This document shows positions 46,363-56,904 of a DNA stretch of 64,000 bases, in pieces (position 1 is the stretch's first letter; every line of letters starts with the position of its first letter). This DNA is from Lojkania enalia. Lineage: Eukaryota; Ascomycota; Dothideomycetes; Pleosporales. The position numbers and the translations under genes are program-made. Below the pieces are notes generated by a model, which saw only the letters and a list, made by a program, of their open reading frames with translations, had not been told where the DNA came from and did not search any database. The stretch spans positions 558,001 to 622,000 of the forward strand of contig ML986587.1 in the NCBI GenBank assembly GCA_010094045.1. The letters are read 5' to 3'.

Positions 46363-47469
46363 AGACTTGAATTCGCTGCGTAGATGCCCAACAGAACCTT
46401 ATGGCAGGTTCTAAAGCGCATATATGCTGTTGGTATCTCATCTGGATGCTCGGGGATTGAGATTGGGTGCTGACTATTCATAGCCCCTACCTTTTTTTTG
46501 GAAGGGTTAGTGGCCAATGAAAGTGTGGATCGCTGTTGCCCGGCAACCTTGCTTCAACCTCTATCGCTTTTATTCGCATCATCTCTGCTTTGTATCTACT
46601 GACAATACCTTTCTTGCCTAATGATCTCGGCGCGAAGACTTGTTGCATATACGATGGCCAATCATAATCAACCGCCCAAAGCGGCCCCCAGCCTGTTGAG
46701 CCGATTACTTGGTGATCACTAGCACAACTCATAAAGGCCAAGACAGCCAAAGCGATGCAGTTGTACGGTATTTGCCGTCTTACTTACCTACCTACCCAAG
46801 TTCTCAGGTGCTTCTTACCATCAAGTCAGAACTCGGCAAATGCCTAGAGTTGGCGGTCGCCATGACTCTGGGTGATTCCGCGGGCTACGAAAGCGGACAC
46901 TGCTATGCTCCTGCATCGAGAGACAAATGTCGCCGCTTCTCCACACCTCCGGAATCGCTTATGCGGAAGACTAGGAGATATTTCAACGCTCATACTAATT
47001 TGAAGCGAGTTTATCGCGGAGAGTGTGGCTGAGTTGCTGGAGCTGAGGCTAATACGACCAATCACATAACCCGGGCAGGCGAGCTGAGTCGCCGCCATCA
47101 TCCGAGATCTAACAGCTTGCTCTGCCGGCATCTTCGATTTTCTGGCTGGTGTCACCTGGATAGTCATATTCTAGATTCGTCTCAAGTTTGTCCACTCTTT
47201 GCATTCGGTCTTCTATAGCACGCCTGTTAGTCACCTGCCACTGAACCTTGGGAGTCAAAGTTAGTCACCATCCTTCAGTGTGGTGTGGCTACTGCGTGCA
47301 CCTCGACATATCCCAGGCAACTGCCTTCTAAGCCACGACCACGGTCTCACTTCCCCGTAAATATGGCGACTGCGGAACTCTTCTGGTTTATCTGAACACC
47401 TCGACCGCTTCTTGTATTCGACACTCGTAACCCTCCCTGGACACTGGATGGGAAGCTTACAACACGAAG
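46363..47469. other. Intergenic region with an uncertain minus-strand ORF
   Basis: About 1.1 kb. A minus-strand reading at 46487-46750 ends GNSDPHFHWPLTLPKKR and another at 46844-47167 starts near MPAEQAVRSRMMAATQLA. These could be exons of a small gene, but I neither recognise the product nor find a convincing splice chain. Confidence 0.35.
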
Positions 47470-49620
47470 ATGGCGGATAGTTCTTCGCGATCATTATTAC
47501 AGCCTCGTGCAGAATCGCCACGGAAAAAGAGCGCCTGGATAGGTAAGAAGAGCGCCTATAAAACGCCATTATTGATATTCTTCCTCCTCACGCTGCTGGC
47601 CGCCTCCATTGTCATTTCTGTCATCATTCTGCTCAAATCGCACAAGGACCGAGTCAAATCATGGAGAGTCCAGCCCTCTGTCTTACTCTCAATTATGACC
47701 GGGCTCTATGCTCTCGTACTCAGCGGCCTTTTCGCATTTGGAGTGGTTGTCACTTGGTGGAGAAGCATCGCAAACGGCACGACATTGAACAGACTCCAAA
47801 ACATATATGCCGGAGCCATACCGACCAACTTTGTACCCGCGTTCAGAGTTGGTCGAGAGGCCCGCAGAGTCGCTCTAGCAGCTCTGGTTGTGCTCATTGT
47901 AGATTTGGCCGTTGGTCCTTTAATGCAGCGATCCACAAAACCCAGGAACCTGTCAATTACTTCACGGGTGCCCATGGATATCCACCTTGCGAGGGAAATT
48001 CCTGATGGATACTTTGGCAGGGGGGACCGCCTCTCATCCCGCGGCATCAATAAAGTGCAAGGGACAATACTTGCAAACGGCATAGCAACGTCTGAAGAGG
48101 ATGGGTACTTCTGTGCTGGAAACGGAACTTGTGAAGGGTTGGTTCAAGCTGCTGGAATAAACTTCGGGTGCGCTCTGGTAAACGAAACAATCGATATGCT
48201 GGATCCAAACTCTGAAAATGCAACTATATTCAGCCTGAGTCTGGCCATGGACTACTCTAGGGAGCTCCCTATGCTTATACTAAATTCACAGTATCTCTCC
48301 GATATCAGTGAGAACTGCACGGGAACTTTAACAACAGATACTTGCGGCATCATTCCGGCAACTGTCTGGTACCCCATTGAAATTAGCAATAGGAGCCTAA
48401 CCTTGGACTACTTGAGTCTCGTTCGGAACCTCTCTATTGTCTCCAATTATACCTCTGCAGCAGACGCGCGAACAGACGACCCTGACGCACCGATGGGGCC
48501 CCTCAAAGGAATCGCGGAAGGCTTAGGATTGATATTCATCGGCGATGCTTCACTAGACAGGAACAATAATAGTATCGGCTACCTTTCCTACTACAGTCAG
48601 TGGCCTCGGCTGTACCAGGACACTTCTTTTAACTTCGAGGACTCTCCCTGGCCTCAATCAGTTATAGATAATTGTCCGCTGCGTTTCAATTCTCCGACGG
48701 ACGATATTCTCGCGGCCATATTCGACTATACGTTCCGTGCAGCACTTGGAGAGGCGGGCCGAGAAGAGCAATACAAGCAAAGTTTCTCAGCTGTGTTCCG
48801 GGGCACCGAGCTTAGGCACTTTACAGACTTCAAACTCCTCGCGATTACGGTCGGGGTGATGATCCTGGGAACTGCGGCGGCTTTGTCGCTACTTTGGGGG
48901 TGCTGGCAGCTGGATCGCTTTGTTACTCTCTCTCCGCTCGAAACTGGCAAAGCATTCGGAGCTCCGATACTAATGATTGCCGGCCCCGAACAAGAAGCCG
49001 ACAGTATTGTAAAAGAAATTGGACATGAGCGCGTAGCGCACGATGGGGACGAGCTTGTCTGGAATGGCACGGTCTACGCGACAGGAAGGTTTGAAAGTAG
49101 CGGCATGTCCTCAACACGAAGCCGCATGGCATTAAGTGGAGATACGGACGATGGAAGTTTCGGGACAGCTGAAGGCGGAGGTAGTTTTCGAAGTCATCGA
49201 CGCGGAATGAGTTCAGTCAGCTCAATAGGCTCTGCTGGTAGATCACCGTCTTTCGAACACAGCCTCGGCGTTAGTACCAAGAGATGGCAAGACGGTGATG
49301 AAGAAGGCGATATTGCATATCGACCGAGGCCTAGATCTAAGAGCGGGAGTGAAGACAGAATACCTATGTTGCCCATTACATCGCCTCCCGGAAGTTCGGG
49401 ATACCCGCAACTTCCTCCTATTCCGAGGAGCGGGAGTTTGAGAGTAGAGCCTCTATTACCAAGTCCAAGAGGTGGTGGAGGCTATAGAGCCGAACCATTG
49501 TCGCCGAGCCCGAGGGGTAGGAGAGGAAGTGCGAGTGCACAAGGCGCAGCAGGCAAGCGGCCTCTAAGCGCAATTGAGGAACATAATTCATCGCCAGAGG
49601 AGCCTGTTCCGTATTTCTAG
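47470..49620 (+). CDS. DUF3176-like multi-pass membrane protein
   Basis: A single-exon gene for a 716-aa membrane protein of a fungus-specific type. Hydrophobic segments are at about 32-55 (LLIFFLLTLLAASIVISVII), 68-95 (LLSIMTGLYALVLSGLFAFG), 130-147 (LAALVVLIVDLAVGPLM) and 453-478 (LAITVGVMILGTAAALSLLW). Between the third and fourth lies a 300-residue region with many N-glycosylation sites (NGT, NET, NAT, NCT, NRS, NLS, NYT), so it is probably lumenal or extracellular. The C-terminal 230 residues are Ser/Gly/Arg/Pro-rich and cytoplasmic-looking, with repeated LLPSPRG/LSPSPRG. The layout resembles DUF3176 proteins, whose function is unknown. Confidence 0.8.
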   Translation: MADSSSRSLLQPRAESPRKKSAWIGKKSAYKTPLLIFFLLTLLAASIVISVIILLKSHKDRVKSWRVQPSVLLSIMTGLYALVLSGLFAFGVVVTWWRSIANGTTLNRLQNIYAGAIPTNFVPAFRVGREARRVALAALVVLIVDLAVGPLMQRSTKPRNLSITSRVPMDIHLAREIPDGYFGRGDRLSSRGINKVQGTILANGIATSEEDGYFCAGNGTCEGLVQAAGINFGCALVNETIDMLDPNSENATIFSLSLAMDYSRELPMLILNSQYLSDISENCTGTLTTDTCGIIPATVWYPIEISNRSLTLDYLSLVRNLSIVSNYTSAADARTDDPDAPMGPLKGIAEGLGLIFIGDASLDRNNNSIGYLSYYSQWPRLYQDTSFNFEDSPWPQSVIDNCPLRFNSPTDDILAAIFDYTFRAALGEAGREEQYKQSFSAVFRGTELRHFTDFKLLAITVGVMILGTAAALSLLWGCWQLDRFVTLSPLETGKAFGAPILMIAGPEQEADSIVKEIGHERVAHDGDELVWNGTVYATGRFESSGMSSTRSRMALSGDTDDGSFGTAEGGGSFRSHRRGMSSVSSIGSAGRSPSFEHSLGVSTKRWQDGDEEGDIAYRPRPRSKSGSEDRIPMLPITSPPGSSGYPQLPPIPRSGSLRVEPLLPSPRGGGGYRAEPLSPSPRGRRGSASAQGAAGKRPLSAIEEHNSSPEEPVPYF

Positions 49621-50668
49621 AATCTTTCGCTTATCCTTATTACGATTGGGCTTGGGTAAGCCGAGCTTGAGGAATTGAGGTATGTTGGAACTATTGGAGC
49701 ATTTGCGGCGCGGAACAGTCGTTTGTTTCGCTTTTTCGGGTTGGAAAGGGGAGTTGTCGTGATACCAGCTGTTATGAAACGAGGAGTTAATTTTTGATAT
49801 GCAATTCAAGGCGGCTCTACGGGATCACATTCTCATCTAAGCATTGCTGTGGTTGTGAGCTCGGTACATATGGTACCCTTTCTCCTCCCGAATATCTATT
49901 TAAATTGTAGGCTGGACTGGGCTGCTAAATTAGAGGCGCGATAAAGAGATAGTGGGGATCTACACGCAGTAGTCCTCTTCTCTGGCCAGCGCCGGATACC
50001 ATCAATACACTACCTCACGATCCAGATCGCAGTTTTGCCAACTCGGCAGTATATTAGAGCGGGCGTGTCATAGCATGGCCCAGGAAGCCGATCCGTCACC
50101 GGGCGCGAAGCTGGAGAGGGAAATTCAATAGTGAAATGGATACCGCATTCGCGTGACCCCATGGCTCCAGTTAATATCTGCTGGCCCGTCTACGGCACAA
50201 TACGAGCGAGGCACAGGTTTCTGCCATGGAACTTCTGAGACAGTGGTGTGCAATTGCATTGTCGATCGTAGGAAATCGATAGTGTAACTGATTAGTGAGA
50301 CCGGAGGAGTGACGAGCTAGGAAGTGAAAGAAAGGTTGAATGGCTAAATATAGAGCGAGGATTCGTGTCGAAGAAGCGGATTGCCGAGTCGATAAAGTCG
50401 GAGGTTCAGAGCGCTGGAAGGGGTATAGCGCAGGCACGCCTGAGGTAGGTGGCGGCGAGAGCTTGGGCCGCTCCTCGTCTGGGTACGTACCTGAGTTTCC
50501 GCTCATCATCAGCCCGGGAGCTTTTCACTGTGGAATCGCCATTGCGGCACCGCCACGCGTATAAAGGCTCTGCGTCCTCCATCCGCGCACTGTGTTTCCG
50601 AGCATACTAGCATACCTGCCGGAAGTCGCCCTACTCGCCTCCATATATCATTTCCAATTGCAGCGACA
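49621..50668. other. Intergenic region before the Maf gene
   Basis: About 1 kb with 3' UTR and promoter sequence. I see no other gene. Confidence 0.5.
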
Positions 50669-51639
50669 ATGGCGAACTACGCCCCGCTGGATCCCCCGCC
50701 CGCATACGAAGACTCGCAACCGCACCCGCCATCTTCAAATCGGACAGCGCCCATCCCCTCGCCGCGAGGCCCCCCGCTCCACAGGCCGCCTTTCCCTCTA
50801 GAACTCCCGGCCCTCGTCTCGCTTAGAGGGAAAAGAGTGATCCTTGCCTCCGCGTCGCCGCGCCGAAGACAGCTTCTCGCACAGGTACAAACATGCCCCA
50901 ACAAGCAATGCTCGTCAAATACCAACAAGCCCATAGATCGGCCTAACAAACCTCGAAATCCTCCCCTCCAGCTTCGCCGAGAACCTCTCCAAGACGCTCT
51001 CCCCCTTCGAATACGTGCTCCAAACAGCCACCGAAAAGGTGCTCTCTGTCTACAAAGCCGAGATCGACAACACGGAGAAGGGGGAGCCGGCGCTCATCCT
51101 CGCCGCCGACACTATCGTGGTCAGCCACGGCGGGACGATACTAGAGAAGCCACGCAGCGAGGTCGAGCACATTCGGATGCTGAGCATGTTGCGGGATGAG
51201 GGTGTGCATAGGGTGTATACGGCGGTAGCGGCGATGAGGCCGTTGGAGAGCGCGATGGATCCGGGTTATGTGCTTCATACCCATGTAGAGGAGACGAGGG
51301 TGCGCTTTGATCCGAATGGTATGTTTTCTTCCACACCCCCTTCCCACCCCCAAAATACATAAAAAACTGTGTACAGTTTGCTTGGAAGAGGATGCTGATA
51401 TTGGTGCAGTGACAGATGACCTGATTCTAGCATACGTCAAGACGAGGGATGGCGCGGATAAGGCGGGGGGATACGGTATTCAGACCGCGGGTGTTATCTT
51501 GATCGAGAGGATTGAAGGGAGTTATGATAATGTGGTGGGATTACCGCTGGGCCAGACGATAAAGCTTATTGAGAAGGTTATGTTAGCGGAGGACGAGATG
51601 GAGGATCAGTTTGCGCAGGACGAAGATGATTTGATTTGA
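50669..51639 (+). CDS. Maf/ASMTL-type nucleoside triphosphate pyrophosphatase
   Basis: Maf proteins hydrolyse non-canonical or modified NTPs to NMP and PPi and so clean the nucleotide pool. Exons 50669-50884, 50937-51318 and 51410-51639 give 275 aa. The first 50 residues are a Pro-rich extension (PLDPPPAYEDSQPHPPSS). The fold starts at KRVILASASPRRRQLLAQ-IG (SxSPRR motif) and continues with NLEILPSSFAENLSKTLSPF and the catalytic LILAADTIVVSHGGTILEKP. Next come THVEETRVRFDPN-VTDDLIL and DKAGGYGIQTAGVILIERIE. All family motifs are present. For intron 2 I chose the acceptor ending at 51409. A second acceptor ending at 51376 keeps the frame and would add 11 residues. Confidence 0.92.
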
Positions 51640-52550
51640 GTGCGGTCGAGACGGCAGGATGCGGGTTTGAAGGCGTAGAAGGGAGAACGTACGACCCGCG
51701 TCTCTGAGCTTGCTATAGGCAGAGTTGAGCGGAAGAGGAGCTAGGGGCTTGGGTTGATGGGGTTGTTATTAGAGGCTCTGTTTGTAAGGAGTACGAGCGA
51801 CGTCTTCATTGACACCTGGCTTGTTCTGTGTCTTCATACCCGGTTCTAATTACGGCCAGCTATTTCTCGTTGAAACAACAACATACTCTTCTTAAGCTTG
51901 GTTTTATGATACATTTGTGTTTGTCTTATATCTATATGTAATAAACATATTCATTTTGGTCGTTTGGATTTCAGTTTCCACGAATTGGTGAATGGATAGA
52001 AACATCGCACAGGAAATTTCGGTAGGTGGAAGTATCGGCATTTCAGGACGAAGAATATTTAGGATTTTTAGGATATAAAGGAGGGAGATTGTGTAAAATA
52101 GGATAAGTTATTTTCGAATGTGTGATGGTAGTGCTCATTCCGGATGTCCCGTACATACAACATATCGTTTCTTCCTTTTTTTTTTTTTTTTAATAATGCT
52201 AGGAATATGCGATCGATGACGGCATATATACCATACCAAAGGAGAATAAAAAAAAAAAAAATTTTTTTTCTTAACTTCCATGGTATTCGATTAATATTTC
52301 GAACGAGTCTACCTGGTTAGGCTGGCTAGTAAATCTCGACTATATTACGCATGCGCCAGGCTCGTAAAAGGCAGTAAATTCTTCATACCTACCCACCCCA
52401 TCCCAACCTCCCCCACAACCAAAACCAGTAAGTAATGCTACCATCCATATCTCCACCGCATTCCAACCCTTTTACCTAGTCCAGCTCTTGCCACTCCGCT
52501 TCTACTCTTCCTCTTTCAACTCCTGCAAACCCTCTTCCAAATTAAAATAT
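51640..52550. other. Gene-free stretch with homopolymer runs
   Basis: About 900 bases. It contains a T run at about 52,176-52,191 and an A13-T8-like junction at 52,248-52,268. No gene is seen. Confidence 0.5.
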
Positions 52551-52594
52551 AAATAGAACAGAAATAGAACAGAAATAGAACAGAATAGAACAAG
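52551..52594. repeat. 11-bp tandem repeat, four copies
   Basis: AAATAGAACAG is repeated three times exactly, and a fourth copy is one base short and then altered (AATAGAACAAG). The block ends 26 bases before the tRNA-like gene. Confidence 0.85.
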
Positions 52595-52620
52595 TATTGT
52601 AGAACGAAGCAGTTGATGTA

Positions 52621-52694
52621 GGTCGGTTAGCTCAGTTGGTTAGTGCGTTATGTTGGTGACGCGAAGGTCATAGGTTCGAGCCCTGTACTGACTA
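52621..52694 (+). tRNA. tRNA-like gene, Ile-type body with GGT anticodon (probable relic)
   Basis: The sequence folds as a tRNA. The acceptor GGTCGGT pairs with ACTGACT using two G-U pairs. A box TTAGCTCAGTTGG and B box GGTTCGAGCCC are intact. The T stem ATAGG/CCTGT pairs fully. The anticodon loop reads TTGGTGA, giving anticodon GGT (threonine codon ACC). The body, however, resembles fungal tRNA-Ile(AAT). The D stem has a T-T mismatch (GCTC/GTGC) and the anticodon stem (TTATG/CGCGA) an A-C mismatch plus two wobble pairs. A TTTTTT pol III terminator follows at about 52,738. It could be a decayed copy or an odd but transcribed tRNA. Confidence 0.65.
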
Positions 52695-52737
52695 TGTTGT
52701 TGGGCTGGAAAGTTGTTTGGGTGTATGAGAGACAAAT

Positions 52738-52745
52738 TTTTTATT
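52738..52745 (+). terminator. T-run pol III terminator after the tRNA-like gene
   Basis: A run of at least six T follows the tRNA-like gene by about 45 bases and is the first such run downstream. Confidence 0.45.
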
Positions 52746-54443
52746 TGGGGGGAAGGGGAGGGCAGGAATGTGGTGGTATGGTGTGATGGAGCCGCTAGGC
52801 CAAGTGTCGAAGAGGGATGCGGGTTTTTTTTTTTTTTTTGCGGATTAAGGTGGGATGGATGGTGTGTAGGATATGATGAGTGTCTTGGGGACGAGGAGAT
52901 GTTGGATGCGTGGTAGCTTGTGGAGGATTGAGAAACTTCGTTTGATAATCTAAAAGAATAACATGATTTGAGGAACATGAAGGAATATTGTTGCATTTGT
53001 GAAGTATTATTGCATTGAAGCGGATATTAGTAGGGCGAACTTGGGATAAGATGTAAAATGAAACGCGATGAAACGGACATAGAACTAAGAGTAGATGTCT
53101 GGATTGTGGAGTTCATTACTGACGTTCTTAGTTCAGTTAGGCATTAGGTATCGTCAATATAATATGGACGCCTATTGTGTCTCTCTCTGGAATGTTCATG
53201 TGTTTTGTTGCTGTCCTTGAATGGAACTATCCTGCGGGAAGTGAACCCGATCGGAGGTGACCCTCGAGTACCTCCTGTTTCTCAGATACAGACAAGAATA
53301 CGTATCGATGAAAGCGGATAATAAGCTAGCGAGAGCAAGAGTATTTGTGATCTTCAATGCCCATCTTTCTCTTGATAGTGAAAGCGTGTAGGTGGTGTTG
53401 GATGAGAATCCGCCGCCAAGGAACTAGAATATTCATACTTCACTGAGCTAAGGATACTCTAAAGGCGTCCAGTACATTGCTCTTTCTGATTGAGGCTACG
53501 CACAATTACGGAAGCAAGAGGAGAATGCTAGTTGGACCAAGGATGGTCTCTCAAGATAACGTACAATGCTGCCAGATGAATTCATACTTCAGCAATTCAC
53601 TTGATCGTGTAGGATCTCGAAATGATTCCTATCACGGAGCCTAGAGGCATGTTAATAGCCAAGTTGCACGGCCTCGCTCAAGGGCGAGTGGCTAACTTGA
53701 ATCCTCAAAGCCCTGCCATTTTGCAGTAAAAGGAGGGCGTACACTGATATTATTCTCATAAACCTTGGGACCCCATCCCCAGAACGATACCTCAAAGCAT
53801 AATTAGCGCGATTTACTTACTCTCTGCGATATTGATGAACGGAGAGTCGCTTACTATGGCCATCCTAGAATAAGATGTCAGAAAAGGCCTATTAATACAC
53901 CAACATGCCTCTTAAGAAGATGGGCATTAATCCTAAACTAAAGTCAATAAAGGTCGTACTTCTTCGGCATATAGGCGATAAATACACCCGTTGATGAGCT
54001 AGGACATATAAATGCCGAGAGCAGAAAATCTGATATCATAGTAACAAAGAAGAAAACAATCAATGCAATACACATGTGGGATTCGACCATACACCAGTCT
54101 GCTATGGTAAACGTCTTACCCGGGGTGATTCAGTGCAATGAGGACTGGAACCAGGGAAATGTACAACAAGTTATATAGATATAATTGTCACCTAGACACT
54201 TAATATAATAGGAAGAAAAGGATCAAATGGAAATAAATTGAATACGAGTAATGAGGTTGAGATGTGCCTAGAGATGACGTAGCAGAATCGCGCGGAACGC
54301 GCGCCATCACGTGGGATCTGTTACAGTGGCGTTGAGGCGGCACAAGTTCATTTCGTATTTCGCATAATTCGCATTAAAAAAATTTGACAATATAAATGCT
54401 GCCTCCTTAACCTCTTTCTAATTCCTGAACAGCGCATTCTAAA
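52746..54443. other. Gene-free, TA-rich stretch
   Basis: About 1.7 kb with a T run at about 52,826-52,839 and no recognisable gene. The last 100 bases are the promoter of the next gene. Confidence 0.5.
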
Positions 54444-55400
54444 ATGCCCCGTACGCGTTCTGCGAAAGCTGCGATCGAGGATGCAATATCTAAAGAAAAC
54501 TCGCTCGTTCCAGGGGATAGCTTAGACCAAGCCGAATCGACCCAGCCACCTTCAACATCACCATTCATAGACAAGTTAACCGGATTCCGATATACCGGCA
54601 CGACCGTCTCCTCTTCAAATACTAGTCCTGCATCTGCAACATCGCAGCGTGCCGTAAAACGTACTCGAACAACCGTCACGGTTACTACGAACTCGTCGGT
54701 TCGTCCCGCGAAGAAGAGGAAACCAAGCAGATATGCTGACCCCTCAAAATACGCACATCTCTCGCCGTTAGTCGATATCCTCGAGCCGAGCCTCATATGT
54801 GTTTTCGTCGGCACCAACCCAGGTGTCCAGACAGCAACAGCCGGCCATGCCTACGCTCACCCATCGAACCACTTTTGGAAGCTCTTATACACTTCAGGGC
54901 TCACCGACCGCCGATTGAAGCCGGAGGAAGATAGATCACTGCCTGCACTATACTGTATGGGCAATACAAATATCGTGGACAGACCTTCGAAGGATGCCGC
55001 GGAGCTATCGAAGGAGGAGATGGCTGCAGGGACTGCAAATTTGGACGCCAAATTTCTGAAATATAAGCCGGAGGCTGTATGCATAGTGGGCAAGGGGATA
55101 TGGGAAGCTATATGGAGGTACCGATACGGTAGAAATCCTAAGCCATCAGAGTTCAAGTATGGGTGGCAGGATGAGAAGCACAATATGGGCAAGAGCGAGG
55201 AAGACATATTGGATGATAATGGGAATACATGGAAGGGATCGAAGGTTTTTGTGACGACTTCGACGAGCGGATTGGCGGCAAGTTTGAAGCCTGCCGAGAA
55301 AGAGGCGATATGGCAGCCGTTTGGGGAGTGGGTTCAAAAGAGGAGGGCTGAAAGGGGTTTTACGCCGAGGGCTGTCGATGCTGTGGAAGTCCAGGCATGA
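54444..55400 (+). CDS. G/T(U) mismatch-specific DNA glycosylase (TDG/Thp1 family)
   Basis: TDG-family enzymes remove thymine or uracil (and related bases) opposite G and start base-excision repair in the nucleus. One exon encodes 318 aa. The first 100 residues are a Ser/Thr-rich, basic region with a likely nuclear signal (RPAKKRKPSRY). The glycosylase fold starts near LSPLVDILEPSLICVFVGTN, and motif 1 GTNPG lies at about 122, followed by GHAYAHPSNHFWKLLYTSGL. The second active-site loop is VFVTTSTSGLAA near 269, in the place of the SSSAR loop of human TDG. YCMGNTNIVDRPSKDAAELS is also a family block. Start: the first ATG, MPRTRSAKAAIEDAISKE. Confidence 0.93.
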   Translation: MPRTRSAKAAIEDAISKENSLVPGDSLDQAESTQPPSTSPFIDKLTGFRYTGTTVSSSNTSPASATSQRAVKRTRTTVTVTTNSSVRPAKKRKPSRYADPSKYAHLSPLVDILEPSLICVFVGTNPGVQTATAGHAYAHPSNHFWKLLYTSGLTDRRLKPEEDRSLPALYCMGNTNIVDRPSKDAAELSKEEMAAGTANLDAKFLKYKPEAVCIVGKGIWEAIWRYRYGRNPKPSEFKYGWQDEKHNMGKSEEDILDDNGNTWKGSKVFVTTSTSGLAASLKPAEKEAIWQPFGEWVQKRRAERGFTPRAVDAVEVQA

Positions 55401-56495
55401 GGACTTGTGGGAATGAATATGTGAGAAATAACTGTTCTCGGAGTTATCCATTCTACGGACTCTACAACCTTGCGCCTTACGCCGTCCTTTCCGTTCCGAA
55501 TGGCACGATCGAGTATAGTTCTTCTTTAATACACCCATTTTGCAAAGAATTTTCTTTTAATAATTGGTGTCTACCTATTAATGGAAGACGTCGACCCGTT
55601 ATCACAAGGCTAGTTCATTTTTCGGTCCTAACTCTCGTTAAGCGCACCACCACGCAATAGGTACTCAGAACATTAAAGATTCTAGCGCCGTGCTTCATGA
55701 GGCCTCAATTGATATTCACTCTCTTTAGACTCTTTCACACACAGTTCTAAAACATACGTATAGCCTCTAGCCACAAACAATACCCTCGACATCCACTATC
55801 GGGCTAGACCACGCATCCTGCAATCCAAGTCCCGAAGGCCCCTAACGAGATCGCTTAATCCTGCCCTACCAGCCCGCCCCACCATCAACGTCTTGGCATC
55901 CGGGATCACGGCATCTTGTTCGCACCTCACCTCTTCCCTTGAACCTAGTTCAGTCCAATGCGATTTAACAAGCCAAGCCATCACAACGGACCACCTTTGC
56001 AGTCCTACCTGCAGATAGATACAACGAATGCAATCCAATAACCCACGCAGCCACCACATACGAACCAGAAGGGCCCAGGAGCACACATGAAGCACCTGAT
56101 AGCATCCCCAAGACCCGTCTTACGCGTTTCCGCAGGAACGTTACAAGATAGTGGCTTGGTATTCAAGTGGCTGGTCCTGTATGGCGCGCAACAGTTCGCG
56201 TGCCACTGCATGTGGCGGGCCCTTTCCTACCCGATGGCACTCTAGCCGTCAGACCCTAGTGTGTGGCATGACCAATGCCCTCCCCTGCGTAGTTTCTTGC
56301 ACATGCTTGACTATTTGCAGGTGCGAAGATGGCCGGGGTGCCGTTCTGCGGTTTTTAGGAGTGAGACGCCGCGACGTTGGGTGTCACTGCACCAGCCACT
56401 TTTTCCTGCACATACATCATACCATACCGCGACGATTTTTTTTTTTTTGGCATTCGTGTTTGAAGCATTGATTCCTGTTTGAGCTGTGTAGCAAG
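55401..56495. other. Gene-free stretch between TDG and CYSTM genes
   Basis: About 1.1 kb with short ORFs on both strands, none from a known family. A T run lies at about 56,438-56,448 near the following promoter. Confidence 0.5.
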
Positions 56496-56904
56496 ATGTC
56501 GTACCCACAGCAACAGCAACAGCAAGGGTACTACGGTCCCCCGCCGCCAAACGGGCAGTACGCAAACTACCCACCTCCTCAGCAACAGGTACGTATCGTC
56601 CACCATAATCCACCAAACGTACAGATCGCACAATTACTAGTTCCGTGCATCTGCATTCGATACTCATGATGAATTTTGCGGGTAGATGTACTACGCCCCC
56701 GGCCCCCCACAACAACCACCACCGCCTGAACAAAAGAAAGATAGAGGCTGTCTAGCAGCTTGGTAAGCATCTCATCCCCTGCTTGCTGCGAATAGTGCAT
56801 TTGCTGATGGTTTGGTTCTGCGTAGTTTGGCGACGCTGTGCTGTTGTTGGCTTTGTGGGGAGACGTGCGAGTGCTGCCTCGATTGCCTGGACTGCTGTTT
56901 TTAG
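56496..56904 (+). CDS. Small Gln/Pro-rich protein with cysteine-rich membrane tail (CYSTM type)
   Basis: Three exons, 56496-56588, 56686-56762 and 56826-56904, give an 82-aa protein. The N-terminus is Gln/Tyr/Pro-rich ([20 protein letters not shown]), followed by PEQKKDRG. The last 32 residues are packed with cysteine: [17 protein letters not shown] and then [13 protein letters not shown]. This layout (Pro/Gln/Tyr-rich head, cysteine-rich C-terminal membrane module) is that of CYSTM proteins. These small tail-anchored membrane proteins are linked to stress tolerance and metal or surface functions in fungi and plants. Introns are 97 and 63 bases, GT-AG. The gene is too short and split to be found as a single ORF. 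Confidence 0.85.

Noticed and set aside
46487..47167. Two minus-strand ORFs that might be exons of one gene
   Set aside because: I could not join them with good splice sites or recognise the product.
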